From Streptomyces lacrimifluminis (GTDB taxonomy: Bacteria; Actinomycetota; Actinomycetes; Streptomycetales; Streptomycetaceae), in contig NZ_BMMU01000001.1 in assembly GCF_014646095.1 (NCBI RefSeq), positions 1-64,000 of the forward strand: 64,000 bases of DNA, read 5' to 3'. Positions 8,466 through 16,418 of this stretch are shown here, piece by piece. Below the pieces are notes generated by a model. The model saw nothing but the letters and a program-made list of their open reading frames with translations, was not told where the DNA came from and did no database searches. The translations under genes were made by a program, and so were the position numbers. The stretch's first letter is position 1. Every line of letters begins with the position of its first letter.

Positions 8466-9848
8466 TCAGCCGGTGAAGGCGGTCAGGCCCTGCGGGGTGC
8501 CCCAGCCGGTCGGGCCGTCGTAGCCGGACCTGGCGGTGCAGAGGTAGCTCGTGGAGCAGGTGCCGTTGCTGCCGGACGTGACGTCGTTGAGCGCCGAGGT
8601 GCCGGCCGCCGCGTAGGGGAACTTCGCCGGGTAGGAGCTGGTGGAGGGGGTGCCGGCGAGGGCGTAGACCGCGGCGATGATCGGCGAGGAGGCGCTGGTG
8701 CCGCCGTAGGTGAGCCAGCCGGTGCCGTCGGCGCCGTAGGAGTCGTAGACCGAGACGCCGGTGGCCGGGTCGGCGACCGCGGAGACGTCGGCGACCGTGC
8801 GCTTCGAGCAGCCCGTGTCGGTCTGCCAGGTCGGCTTGGCGTCGTAGGAGGAGCAGCCGGAGCCGGCGCCGTTGACGCTGCCGTCGGAGTTGGTCTGGTA
8901 CCAGACACTCTCGGCCCAGCCGCGGGCGGCGGATGACGTCTTGAGGGAGGTGCCGCCGACGGCGGTCACGTACTGGGAGGCCGCCGGGTACTCGACGCCG
9001 TACGCGTCGTCGCCCGAGCTGACGGTGATGGCGACGCCCGGGTGCTTGAAGTACGAGGTGTCGTAGGAGGTGTCGGAGGACGACTCCGAGCCGCCGTAGC
9101 TGTTCGAGACGAACTTCGCGCCGAGCTTGACCGCCTCGTTCACCGCTGTGCCGAGGTTGGCCATCGAGGACGACTTGGCCTCGACCAGGGTGATGTTGCA
9201 GTTCGGGCAGATCGCGCTGGCCATGTCGAGGTCGAGCGAGATCTCACCGGCCCAGCCGCTGTCGGCGGCGGGGAGGGAGGTCGTCGAGCCGGTCTGGCTG
9301 ACCTTCTTGAAGCAGCCGTTGGCGGTGGTGCAGGCCGAGAGGCCGTAGTACGAGCGGTACGTGGCGAGGTCGGACTCGGCGTTCGGGTCGTCGTACGCGT
9401 CGACGATCGCGATGGTCTCGCCGGAGCCGTTGGACTTGGCGGCGGCGGTCAGTCCGTAGGCGGACTGGAGGTTGCTGGGGCCGTAACCGGTGGGGGTGGC
9501 CGAGGCGGCGTTCGGCTTGATGGTCGCGGGTGTGGCGCCCTTCTTCGCCGCCAGCTCCTCCTGGAAGGCGGTGGTGCCGCTGGTGACGCGCAGGGCGTTG
9601 CAGGACGCGAAGCCCTTCGCGGGGGTCGCGTCACACTGGTTGGTGTAGTGCACACGGGCCTTGGCGACCTGCGCGGCGATGGTCCTGGCGCTGACCTTCG
9701 GGGTCGCGTGAGTGGCGGGGGTGGCCGCTCCGGCCTGGGCGGCGGTGCCGAGGCCGGCGAGAGCGAGCGCGGCGGTGGCGACGGCTGCGGTGCCTATGCG
9801 GCGCCATCTGCCGTGCGTGGACTGGCTGCTGGGGGGTGACGTACGCAA
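8466..9848 (-). CDS. Secreted S53 (sedolisin) family peptidase
   Basis: About 460 residues. A signal peptide (basic GRWRR, then an Ala/Leu core ending near AQAGAA) directs it outside the cell. The catalytic domain carries the sedolisin Glu/Asp pair in SGWAGEISLDLDMA, the NSYGG segment, and the nucleophile in GGTSASSP. Near the C-terminus ALNDVTSG and GYDGPTGWGTP provide the expected calcium site. The long pro-region of many sedolisins is short here. Start: TTG at 9848 with AGGAGG 7 bases upstream; an in-frame ATG at 9896 has no ribosome site and would place 16 residues before the signal. Monocistronic. Likely a serine-carboxyl endopeptidase for extracellular protein, though pH optimum and targets are unknown. 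Confidence 0.88.
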   Translation of the reverse strand: MRTSPPSSQSTHGRWRRIGTAAVATAALALAGLGTAAQAGAATPATHATPKVSARTIAAQVAKARVHYTNQCDATPAKGFASCNALRVTSGTTAFQEELAAKKGATPATIKPNAASATPTGYGPSNLQSAYGLTAAAKSNGSGETIAIVDAYDDPNAESDLATYRSYYGLSACTTANGCFKKVSQTGSTTSLPAADSGWAGEISLDLDMASAICPNCNITLVEAKSSSMANLGTAVNEAVKLGAKFVSNSYGGSESSSDTSYDTSYFKHPGVAITVSSGDDAYGVEYPAASQYVTAVGGTSLKTSSAARGWAESVWYQTNSDGSVNGAGSGCSSYDAKPTWQTDTGCSKRTVADVSAVADPATGVSVYDSYGADGTGWLTYGGTSASSPIIAAVYALAGTPSTSSYPAKFPYAAAGTSALNDVTSGSNGTCSTSYLCTARSGYDGPTGWGTPQGLTAFTG

Positions 9849-10489
9849 CGTACAGCCTCCTGTTAGGGGGTTGGCAGGGGCGGTGCGGGTGGTCATGCGG
9901 GGGTGGTGCTTGCCGTCGGTGCGGTGTCCCCGGCGGCGGGTTGGCGGCCCGCGATGACCATCGCTTGTTGGGTACGTGACAACAAGACGGGTTGCGGAAT
10001 CCTGACTTCCGCGTGACTCAAGGGGGTTGGTGGGTTACTGATCACTGACGTGGTGATGGGTGGGGGGAGGGTGCGGCTTGACCCTGGGCACAGGTGATCC
10101 ACAGGTTGTGGACGGGGGTGGTCCCGGCGTGTGCTGGGCGGTGGTGAGTCGCAGCCGTGGTGGATGCCGAAGCGTGTCCTGACGGTGGTGTCGGCCGATG
10201 TGGACGCGGGCACCGGTGTCGGGACGATCCGGCCGACGCTGATGTCGACGTGATCGAGGTGCGCGGGGCTCGGGCTCGCTCAGTCTCAGCCGGCGTCTGG
10301 ATCCGGCGCACTCCATCGAAACGGCCTTGTGGATCGCATGCGTTCAGGTGTACCTGGGGCCGGAGGTCACCATGTCCTCGTTGGCGACCGCCGGTTGACG
10401 TGGCTGACCAGCGCAGGCTTGTCGTTGTCCGGAAGGGTCCCCAGGTCGGGCGCGGGGGGAGTTGGGCGAGTGAGTCCGAGGGGGCGGGC
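9849..10489. other. Intergenic region, no gene identified
   Basis: 641 bases between the peptidase gene and the DUF397 gene. Several GC-driven open frames cross it on both strands, but none has a ribosome site with normal codon bias or a recognisable protein. It contains the peptidase promoter at its left end. Confidence 0.5.
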
Positions 10490-10846
10490 TTAGACGAAGT
10501 GATCGAACTCGCCTGCTCGTACGCCCAGGACGAAGGCGTGCCATTTACGGCGGTCGGTGGTGACGACCGTGTCGGGGGTGGTGGTCGAGCGGACACGGAC
10601 AGGGGCGTCCGGGGCTTCACCGAGGGTGACTTCGATCGTGGGGGCGGTTGCTTTCGGCGGGGGCGTGTCGGTCTTCAGGGTGGTGAGGAGGGTGCGGAAG
10701 GCGGCGGGGGTGGTGGTGAGTATCGCTCCGGTGGGGTCGCCGGACTCGGTGAGGTGGATTGTTCGGGGGGTGGTGGGGGTGGTGGCGATGTGTATGCAGG
10801 AGGCGCCCTCGGAGCAGTACGACGACTTCTGCCAGTGCGGGGTCAT
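10490..10846 (-). CDS. DUF397 protein with two DUF397-like segments
   Basis: 118 residues. The N-terminal half is a standard DUF397 domain (WQKSSYC, then GDPTGAILTTTPAAFRTLL). The C-terminal end (WHAFVLGVRAGEFDHF) repeats the second half of the domain, so the protein looks like one and a half DUF397 units. It starts 14 bases after the XRE gene stop, with AGGGA upstream of the ATG, so the two are co-transcribed. Such pairs are abundant in Streptomyces (whiJ/bldB-type loci, also described as Scr1/Scr2 toxin-antitoxin-like modules). DUF397 proteins are thought to bind or relieve the XRE partner; that is family knowledge, not visible here. Confidence 0.85.
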   Translation of the reverse strand: MTPHWQKSSYCSEGASCIHIATTPTTPRTIHLTESGDPTGAILTTTPAAFRTLLTTLKTDTPPPKATAPTIEVTLGEAPDAPVRVRSTTTPDTVVTTDRRKWHAFVLGVRAGEFDHFV

Positions 10847-10860
10847 GGGGGTCCGTCCCT

Positions 10861-11715
10861 TTACAGGTCTCGTGCCACGTTGAGGATGAGGTCCCGGGTC
10901 TTCTCCGGGTCGAGCGCAATGTCCTCGATACGGTCGAACAGTGTTCGGTATTTGCGCAACTCCGCCTCGGCGTCGAGGAAGGCGAGGCCGTGTGCCTGGT
11001 CGAGATAGACGGTGTCCAGTTCAGGTACGGGACCGTGTGCGTAGTGGATCGACTGTCCGGACCCCGGATAGGCGCCGACGTCGAAGGTGATGGCACGCAG
11101 GGTGATGTGGTTTCTGTCGCTCATGTCGAGCAGGTGTTGGAGCTGGTGTCGGGCAATCGTGGAGCCGCCGACCTTCATGCGTAGGGCGGCCTCGTGAATG
11201 ATCGCCTCGTACGGCGTGGGGTCGTCCTCGCGGAAGAGGATCGCCTGGCGCTTGATGCGGAACGACAGGCGGTGCTCGATGTCGGGCGGCGAGAGTTCTG
11301 TGACCGCCTGGCGGAAGATCTCCAGTGCGTACTCGCGAGTCTGCAGCAGACCGGGGATGCGAGCGGTGGTGGAGTCCCGCAACGACCGGGCGTGGTGTTC
11401 GAGTTCGGCGAGGTCCAGGAGCGAGGGGGCGAGCGACTCGCGGTGCTCCTCCCACCAGCCGCGTTTCCGATCGCCGGTCATTGCGGCGATCGCGTCGACG
11501 AGTGCCTTGTCGGGGGAGGCGTAGTGGTCGGCCAGCGTGCGTACGCGCTCGGCGCTCACGCCCAACCGTGCGGTCTCCATGTTGCTGACCTGTGCCTGCT
11601 TCATGCCGAGCAACTGGGCGGCTTGCGTTGACGTCAGGCCTGCGTGCTCGCGCAGCTTGCGCAGCTCGGCGCCAAGCCGGAGTTGACGTCCCGTCGGGCT
11701 GTTCCTCACGGGCAT
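10861..11715 (-). CDS. XRE-family regulator with DUF5753 (WhiJ/Scr1-like)
   Basis: 284 residues. An N-terminal helix-turn-helix (about 15-70: LTSTQAAQLLGMKQAQVSNM) is followed by the Streptomyces-specific DUF5753 region (ARIPGLLQTREYA, then IHEAALRMKVGGSTI). Start: ATG at 11715 with AGGAGAG upstream. It is encoded divergently from the ATP-binding protein at 11906 and upstream of its DUF397 partner, giving the classical three-gene whiJ-like arrangement. Probably represses its own and neighbouring promoters in the 190-base divergent region. Many paralogues exist per genome, so the specific target cannot be assigned. Confidence 0.88.
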   Translation of the reverse strand: MPVRNSPTGRQLRLGAELRKLREHAGLTSTQAAQLLGMKQAQVSNMETARLGVSAERVRTLADHYASPDKALVDAIAAMTGDRKRGWWEEHRESLAPSLLDLAELEHHARSLRDSTTARIPGLLQTREYALEIFRQAVTELSPPDIEHRLSFRIKRQAILFREDDPTPYEAIIHEAALRMKVGGSTIARHQLQHLLDMSDRNHITLRAITFDVGAYPGSGQSIHYAHGPVPELDTVYLDQAHGLAFLDAEAELRKYRTLFDRIEDIALDPEKTRDLILNVARDL

Positions 11716-11905
11716 TCCGGTCTCTCCTGGGTGCTTCTGTCACCCACAAGGGTGATTGTCTTTAGTATCCCCTGATTTGGGTGAAGAATATATCCGTAGC
11801 TCGCTACCTTGGCTTCAGGCGCCCCCACCCAGAAGCACACCGCTCGACGGAGCGACGAAGTCACTGGGCAACCGTCCAACTCCCCTCAGTGATCGGAGAC
11901 TTCCG

Positions 11906-12352
11906 ATGGCCACCGTATCGCCGCCCTGGAACTACACCCTTCAACTCCCGCGCGATCCACGCTCGCCGGGTATCGGCCGCGCGACCGTGCGGACCGTTCT
12001 GGCCGCCCTTGGGCTCGCCGAAGCCATTCCCGACGCCGAACTGGTCGCGTCCGAACTGCTCACCAACGCCCATCAGCACACCAAGGGGCCGTACGCCCTG
12101 CGCATTGTTCAACTCGGCGAGCCGGGCCGGTTCCGGGTCGCCGTCTGGGACACCGATCCGAGGGTTCCGCCCGGGTTCGGGGTTGACGGCGCCCCTGACG
12201 TCGTACCGCCGGTGGACGGTGAATGCGGCCGGGGGCTTCATCTCGTACGGGCCTGTGCGGACTCGTTGGGTGTTTCGGTGCTGCGGGAGCTGGGGGCCTC
12301 GAAGGGCGGGAAGCTGCTGTGGGCCGAGTGTCAGTGGGGTGACCTAAAGTGA
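11906..12352 (+). CDS. ATP-binding anti-sigma-like kinase (HATPase_c, AbaA/RsbW type)
   Basis: 148 residues of a stand-alone GHKL ATPase domain. The N-box is ASELLTNAHQHT (about 48-59), the G1-like segment is VWDTDPRVPP and the G2-like segment is GRGLHLVRACADSLG. Such proteins act as anti-sigma or serine kinase switches or as partners in whiJ-like triads. Start: ATG at 11906 with GGAGA 8 bases upstream; the longer frame from 11756 lacks a ribosome site. Divergent from the XRE gene, which fits a triad of regulator, DUF397 protein and ATPase. The protein bound by this kinase is unknown. Confidence 0.82.
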   Translation: MATVSPPWNYTLQLPRDPRSPGIGRATVRTVLAALGLAEAIPDAELVASELLTNAHQHTKGPYALRIVQLGEPGRFRVAVWDTDPRVPPGFGVDGAPDVVPPVDGECGRGLHLVRACADSLGVSVLRELGASKGGKLLWAECQWGDLK

Positions 12353-12560
12353 TGATGCCTGAGTGGAGCGTGAGTGAGGGGGCGGTGTGACGCAGGTCGA
12401 ACGCAGCCGCAAGGGGACCCCGCGCACCCGTACGGGCCCTGAGGCCGAGGCGGGGGAAGGAGTCGCACAGTACGGTGGATTCGGCGCTGAGCGGGATGTC
12501 GGACCTCCCACCGACCCCGTTCGCGCAGCCGCAGAGGTGGAGGAACGGAGGCAGCGAGCC

Positions 12561-13181
12561 ATGTCCGTGTCGCCCGGTGCCTCGATGTATCCGCGACCCC
12601 GGCCGGGGAATCTGCGCGAGATCGCCGAGAAGATCGAGGACGCGACGGGTCTGCGGGTGCAGATCCTGGGAGGAAAGCTCGTGATGTCCCCTGCTCCGCG
12701 TGGGAAACACGCGGGTGTGGTCAAGCAGGTGCGCCGGCAGCTTGAGGCGGTTGTTCTGCCTGACGGTCTGGACGTGTACGAGGTGTCCTCGATCGCTCTG
12801 CCCGAGGATCCGGACGACTACGCGACGCCGGACCTGATCGTGCTGCCCGTCGAATGGGAGGACGACGACGACTGGCTGGCCGACGCCGCTGACGCCGCAC
12901 TCGCCGTCGAGGTCATCTCCCAGTCCGAGAAATCCCGGGACATCAGGGACAAGGCCGACTGGTACGCCGTCGTTCGCGTGCCTGTTCTCTTTGTCATCGA
13001 TCCCAGGAAGGGCACCTGGGCCCTCCACGCCCACCCGGACAACGGCGCCTACCGTGACGTTCTGTCGGGCAAGTTCGGGGAGTCCGTTCTGCTGCCCGAG
13101 CCGTTCGGGGTCGAGATCGTGACGGACGGCTTTCCCGTGTACGGCGAGGCTCCGCGGGCGGCCCCTAGATCCGGGGGATGA
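12561..13181 (+). CDS. Uma2-family (DUF820) putative endonuclease
   Basis: 206 residues of the Uma2/DUF820 fold, related to PD-(D/E)XK nucleases. Visible family elements are GGKLVMSPAPRGKHA, the acidic TPDLIVLP, the catalytic-like LAVEVISQSEKSRDIRDK and VLFVIDPRKG. Uma2 genes are greatly expanded in Streptomyces and cyanobacteria and their biological role is unproven. Start: ATG at 12561 with GGAGG 9 bases upstream. An in-frame upstream start at 12387 lacks support. Likely transcribed alone; four copies of an 8-base repeat follow its stop. Confidence 0.82.
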   Translation: MSVSPGASMYPRPRPGNLREIAEKIEDATGLRVQILGGKLVMSPAPRGKHAGVVKQVRRQLEAVVLPDGLDVYEVSSIALPEDPDDYATPDLIVLPVEWEDDDDWLADAADAALAVEVISQSEKSRDIRDKADWYAVVRVPVLFVIDPRKGTWALHAHPDNGAYRDVLSGKFGESVLLPEPFGVEIVTDGFPVYGEAPRAAPRSGG

Positions 13182-13186
13182 CCCTT

Positions 13187-13218
13187 TTCACGGCTTCACG
13201 GCTTCACGGCTTCACGGA
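13187..13218. repeat. Tandem 8-base repeat, four copies
   Basis: Four consecutive copies of TTCACGGC (the last ends in A) lie between the Uma2 stop and the S1 protease start. The unit is not a recognised operator. Each copy shares TTCAC with a PHO-box unit, but the 8-base spacing differs from the 11-base PHO spacing. Confidence 0.8.
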
Positions 13219-13275
13219 GAATTTTCAGCGAGGAGCCTTACCCGTTCTTGCGTTCGCGCGTCACAGTGGCCCCTG

Positions 13276-14058
13276 ATGAAGCGCCTCACTCGTCCCCCTG
13301 GTCGACCGGTGGCACGCCTGCTTCCCGTTGTCGCGTTGCTTGCCGTCACCTCCGTCTCCGGTGCGGCCCATGGAAACGCCGCCCCAGGGACCATCGGAGG
13401 CGCCTCTGCTGCGCGGGTAGTGCCGCGGAGTGCCCGGGTGGGGGCCCTGTTCAGCGGTGACTTGGAGGGCGGGCACTTCTGTACGGCCTCCGTCGTGCGC
13501 AGTGGAGGGCGGGATCTGATCCTCACCGCCGCGCACTGTCTGGGCGGGGACGGGGACACCGATGTCGTCTTCGCGCCCGGGTATCGGGACGGCCGGGCGC
13601 CCTACGGGCTGTGGCGGGTGAGCAAGACCTTCGTGCCGGGGGCCTGGAGCGACCGGTCCGACGAGGACAGCGACTTCGCCTTTGCCGTCGTCGCCTCCAA
13701 GGGCGGGCGGGATCTGGAGGATGCCGTGGGGGCGAATGTCTTTGCCACGGGGCGGGCGACCGGGGGCAGCGATGTCGTCGTCACCGGGTATCCCAACGTG
13801 CAGGAGGCGCCCCTCACGTGTACCAACCGGCCCACCGCGCAGAGTCGTACGCAACAGCGCATCGAGTGCCCCGACTTCACCGACGGTACGAGTGGGAGTC
13901 CTTGGGTGGACAGGGAAGGGGAGGTGGTGGGGGTGCTCGGGGGGTTCGAGCAGGGTGGGGCCACTGATGATGTGTCCTACAGCGCTGTGCTCGGGAGTGC
14001 GGCCGCTTCGTTGTACCGGGAGGCCACCGGTTCCGCCGACTCCTCCGGCTCCCCTTGA
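13276..14058 (+). CDS. Secreted trypsin/V8-like serine protease (S1)
   Basis: 260 residues with an N-terminal signal peptide (PVARLLPVVALLAVTSVSGAAHG). The catalytic triad is readable: His in LILTAAHCLGG (about 78-88), Asp in DEDSDFAFAVV (about 130-140) and Ser in FTDGTSGSPWV (about 203-213). Two cysteines around CTNRP and ECPD probably form a disulfide. The ATG at 13276 has no good ribosome site, so the start is only moderately certain. Expected to be an extracellular endopeptidase. Its neighbour downstream is a cell-wall hydrolase on the same strand, but 93 bases separate them and co-transcription is not evident. Confidence 0.85.
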   Translation: MKRLTRPPGRPVARLLPVVALLAVTSVSGAAHGNAAPGTIGGASAARVVPRSARVGALFSGDLEGGHFCTASVVRSGGRDLILTAAHCLGGDGDTDVVFAPGYRDGRAPYGLWRVSKTFVPGAWSDRSDEDSDFAFAVVASKGGRDLEDAVGANVFATGRATGGSDVVVTGYPNVQEAPLTCTNRPTAQSRTQQRIECPDFTDGTSGSPWVDREGEVVGVLGGFEQGGATDDVSYSAVLGSAAASLYREATGSADSSGSP

Positions 14059-14151
14059 CGGGCGGCGCGTTTCGTCATGATCACCGCCGGGTGTGGGTAG
14101 CCCCTCTACACTGGCGTGGGCGTACTCCCGGGCGGTGAGGGGCGGTTGACG

Positions 14152-15153
14152 GTGCGTAAGGCATGGATCGTGGCGAGCGTGGCCGTCGGGGGCACCCTCA
14201 GCTTCGTGATGCTGCTCGTCGTGGGCGTCTACCTTGTCGCCGGGAACGTGGCCGGCGGGGTGGGCAGCGGGAGCGTCGCGCTGGCCAAGGGGGCCGTGCC
14301 TGCCGCGTATTCGGCGCTCGTGCAGAAGTGGGGCAATCTGTGCCCCGCCATCAATCCCGCCCTCCTCGCCGCACAGCTGTACCAGGAGAGCGGATTCAAT
14401 CCGAATGCGAAGAGTCCGGCAAAGGCGGAAGGGATAGCGCAATTCATCCCCGGCACCTGGGCCGCGCACGGAATCGACGGCGACGGTGACGGCGACCGCG
14501 ACGTATGGGACCCGAATGACGCGATTCCATCGGCCGCGTCGTACGACTGCGAGCTCGCCTCCTATGTGAAGGACGCGCCCGGAGACCCGACGCACAACAT
14601 GCTCGCCGCTTACAACGCGGGGGCGTACGCCGTCATCAAATACGGGGGCGTACCGCCGTATGCAGAGACCCAGAACTATGTGAAGACCATCACCACGCTG
14701 CAGACGAGCTTTGCGGCCCCTGTGGGGCGCGTCGACCCTTCCGAGCAGGCGGCGGGGGCGATCACCTACGCCCAGGAGAAGCTCGGCACGCCCTACCTCT
14801 GGGGTGGCACCGGTACCGCTGAGCAGCAAGGACGCTTCGACTGCTCCGGTCTCACCCAGGCCGCGTACAGGAGTGTGGGCATCGAGCTGCCGCGCGTTGC
14901 CAACGACCAGTACAACGCCGGGGCGCATCCCTCGCGGGACGAGCTGTTGCCGGGCGACCTCGTCTTCTTCTCCGACGATCTCACCAACTCCCGGGCCATC
15001 CGCCATGTCGGGATTTATGTGGGCGGCGGTTACATGATTGACGCACCGCGGACCGGCGCGGTCATTCGGTTCGATCCGATCGACACCCCCGATTACTTCG
15101 GGGCGACGCGGGTCACCGAAGATGGCGCGAAAGCGTTGCCCACCGCGGTGTGA
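14152..15153 (+). CDS. Lytic transglycosylase-NlpC/P60 peptidoglycan hydrolase
   Basis: About 333 residues. One N-terminal membrane anchor (about 5-30) is followed by an SLT-type lysozyme-like domain (LYQESGFNPNAKSPA with the catalytic Glu; then EGIAQFIPGTWAAHG and LAAYNAGAYAV) and a C-terminal NlpC/P60 endopeptidase domain (Cys in FDCSGLTQAAYR, His in RHVGIYVGGG). Two cleavages, one in glycan and one in peptide, are thus combined on a membrane-tethered enzyme. This domain pair is typical of VirB1-like proteins of Gram-positive conjugation systems, and the gene lies 6 kb from the secretion-like operon. Start is GTG at 14152, with TTG at 14146 or GTG at 14116 possible. Probable SCO4132 counterpart (from memory). 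Confidence 0.88.
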   Translation: MRKAWIVASVAVGGTLSFVMLLVVGVYLVAGNVAGGVGSGSVALAKGAVPAAYSALVQKWGNLCPAINPALLAAQLYQESGFNPNAKSPAKAEGIAQFIPGTWAAHGIDGDGDGDRDVWDPNDAIPSAASYDCELASYVKDAPGDPTHNMLAAYNAGAYAVIKYGGVPPYAETQNYVKTITTLQTSFAAPVGRVDPSEQAAGAITYAQEKLGTPYLWGGTGTAEQQGRFDCSGLTQAAYRSVGIELPRVANDQYNAGAHPSRDELLPGDLVFFSDDLTNSRAIRHVGIYVGGGYMIDAPRTGAVIRFDPIDTPDYFGATRVTEDGAKALPTAV

Positions 15154-15423
15154 GCGCAGCGTGAAACCATCCCCTGAGCTGCGGCTTTGCGTCTCTCTTC
15201 GATAACGTCTGAGTGATCATTCGGTGGAGAGTGGAACGTATAAACGGAGTTCGTGCGTTCCTGTTCCAGTGGTGGATTCACCGACGCCCGAACCGGGCGT
15301 TGGATGTGTCCCGTTTGTCACTTGTGGCACGTGTCAAGCGGTGGGTCCCTACGTCACGGGTGAGCAGGAGCGGCGCACGGAATCAGTGCGCTCTGGCAAT
15401 GACGACGAAGGGGCCGCAGCACC

Positions 15424-16146
15424 ATGGCTGGATTCGCCGAAACCGGGTCGAACCCCGACGTCGATCTGCTTTACGACATCAATGGCCTGGCCAAGGACGC
15501 GCCCCGGTGGTTCGACCGGGTGGTCGAGGTGGTCGGCGAGTACGGGCTGTTGATTGCCATGGTGCTCGTCGTGGTCTGGTGCTGGTGGAGTGTGCGGCGG
15601 CGGGGTGGGGACGAGGCGGCAGTGTCCGTGGCCGCGTTGATCTGGGCGCCGCTTGCCGCGGGCGTCGCCGTGCTCGTGAACATTCCGATACGGGGGTTCG
15701 TGGAGCGGCCTCGGCCCTTTCTGGATCATCAGGGCCTTGAGGTTCTGGTCTCCGGGAAGACCGACTACTCGTTCGTGAGCGACCACGCGACGATCACCAT
15801 GGCGATGGGGGTCGGGCTGTTCGTGGCCAACCGGAAGTTCGGGCTGGTGGGGATAGGGCTCGCGCTGGTGGAGGGGTTCTGCCGGGTGTACATGGGGGTG
15901 CACTACCCGACGGATGTGGTGGGTGGGTTCGCGCTCGGGACGGCTGTGGTGTTGCTGCTGTCGCCGCTGGCCATGGCGCTTCTTACGCCGGTTGCTCGGG
16001 CTGTTGAGGGGTCGGGGTGGGGTCGGGTGTTGATTCGGGCCCGGGGGGCGGGCTCGGGTGCGGGGAGTGGGGCTGCTGTGGTTCCGGGGGCTCGGGCGGG
16101 GGCGGGTGCGGACGCGGATGCCGGGGAGCGGGATTTGGCGGCGTAG
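15424..16146 (+). CDS. PAP2-superfamily membrane phosphatase
   Basis: 240 residues with five or six membrane helices. The three lipid phosphatase motifs are visible: RGFVERPRP, SFVSDHAT (the usual PSGH replaced by VSDH) and CRVYMGVHYPTDVVGG. Such enzymes remove phosphate from undecaprenyl diphosphate (BcrC-like) or other lipid phosphates at the outer face of the membrane. The C-terminal 45 residues are an Ala/Gly-rich tail without motif. Start: ATG at 15424; GGGGCCGCAGCACC precedes it, a weak ribosome site. Monocistronic. Substrate not determinable; bacitracin-resistance type is one option. Confidence 0.82.
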   Translation: MAGFAETGSNPDVDLLYDINGLAKDAPRWFDRVVEVVGEYGLLIAMVLVVVWCWWSVRRRGGDEAAVSVAALIWAPLAAGVAVLVNIPIRGFVERPRPFLDHQGLEVLVSGKTDYSFVSDHATITMAMGVGLFVANRKFGLVGIGLALVEGFCRVYMGVHYPTDVVGGFALGTAVVLLLSPLAMALLTPVARAVEGSGWGRVLIRARGAGSGAGSGAAVVPGARAGAGADADAGERDLAA

Positions 16147-16159
16147 CCGCCGGGGGGTT

Positions 16160-16266
16160 CGCCCCCGCCGCCCCTACCCGTCCCATCCTGTTCCTGGGGG
16201 CTGCGCCGCCAGACCCCCCTGTCGGCCCTGAAGGGGCCTCGTCCTCAAACGCCGGACCGGCTGAAA
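16160..16266 (+). repeat. Dispersed intergenic repeat, copy 1
   Basis: About 107 bases downstream of the PAP2 gene. It begins with a pyrimidine-rich block (gcccccgccgcccctacccg), passes a GC hairpin (ggggctgcgcc / cagaccccc) and ends in cctcaaacgccggaccggctg. The same blocks recur at 22681-22800 and, inverted, at 60326-60446. Confidence 0.8.
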
Positions 16267-16418
16267 TGCCCCGGGCCTGGGCTGCGGGGACGGTGAGGGC
16301 GGGTTGGGCGGATGCCTTTGGGCCTGGGCTGAAGGAGCGGTGCGGGTGGACGGGGCTCATCCTCTGGTGGCGGGCGGGGGTGGGAAATGCCGGGGGACAG
16401 GGACGGCCCCCGGCTTCG

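Noticed and set aside
10157..11008. Possible plus-strand gene in the gap before DUF397
   Set aside because: It overlaps DUF397 and the XRE gene antisense, has no ribosome site and no recognisable sequence.
13187..13218. Tandem TTCACGGC units as a PHO box
   Set aside because: Spacing is 8 bases, not 11, and the downstream gene is a protease with no phosphate link.
13261..15006. 581-codon minus-strand frame opposite the protease and transglycosylase genes
   Set aside because: Two well-defined plus-strand genes with catalytic motifs occupy the same bases; the minus frame has no motif.
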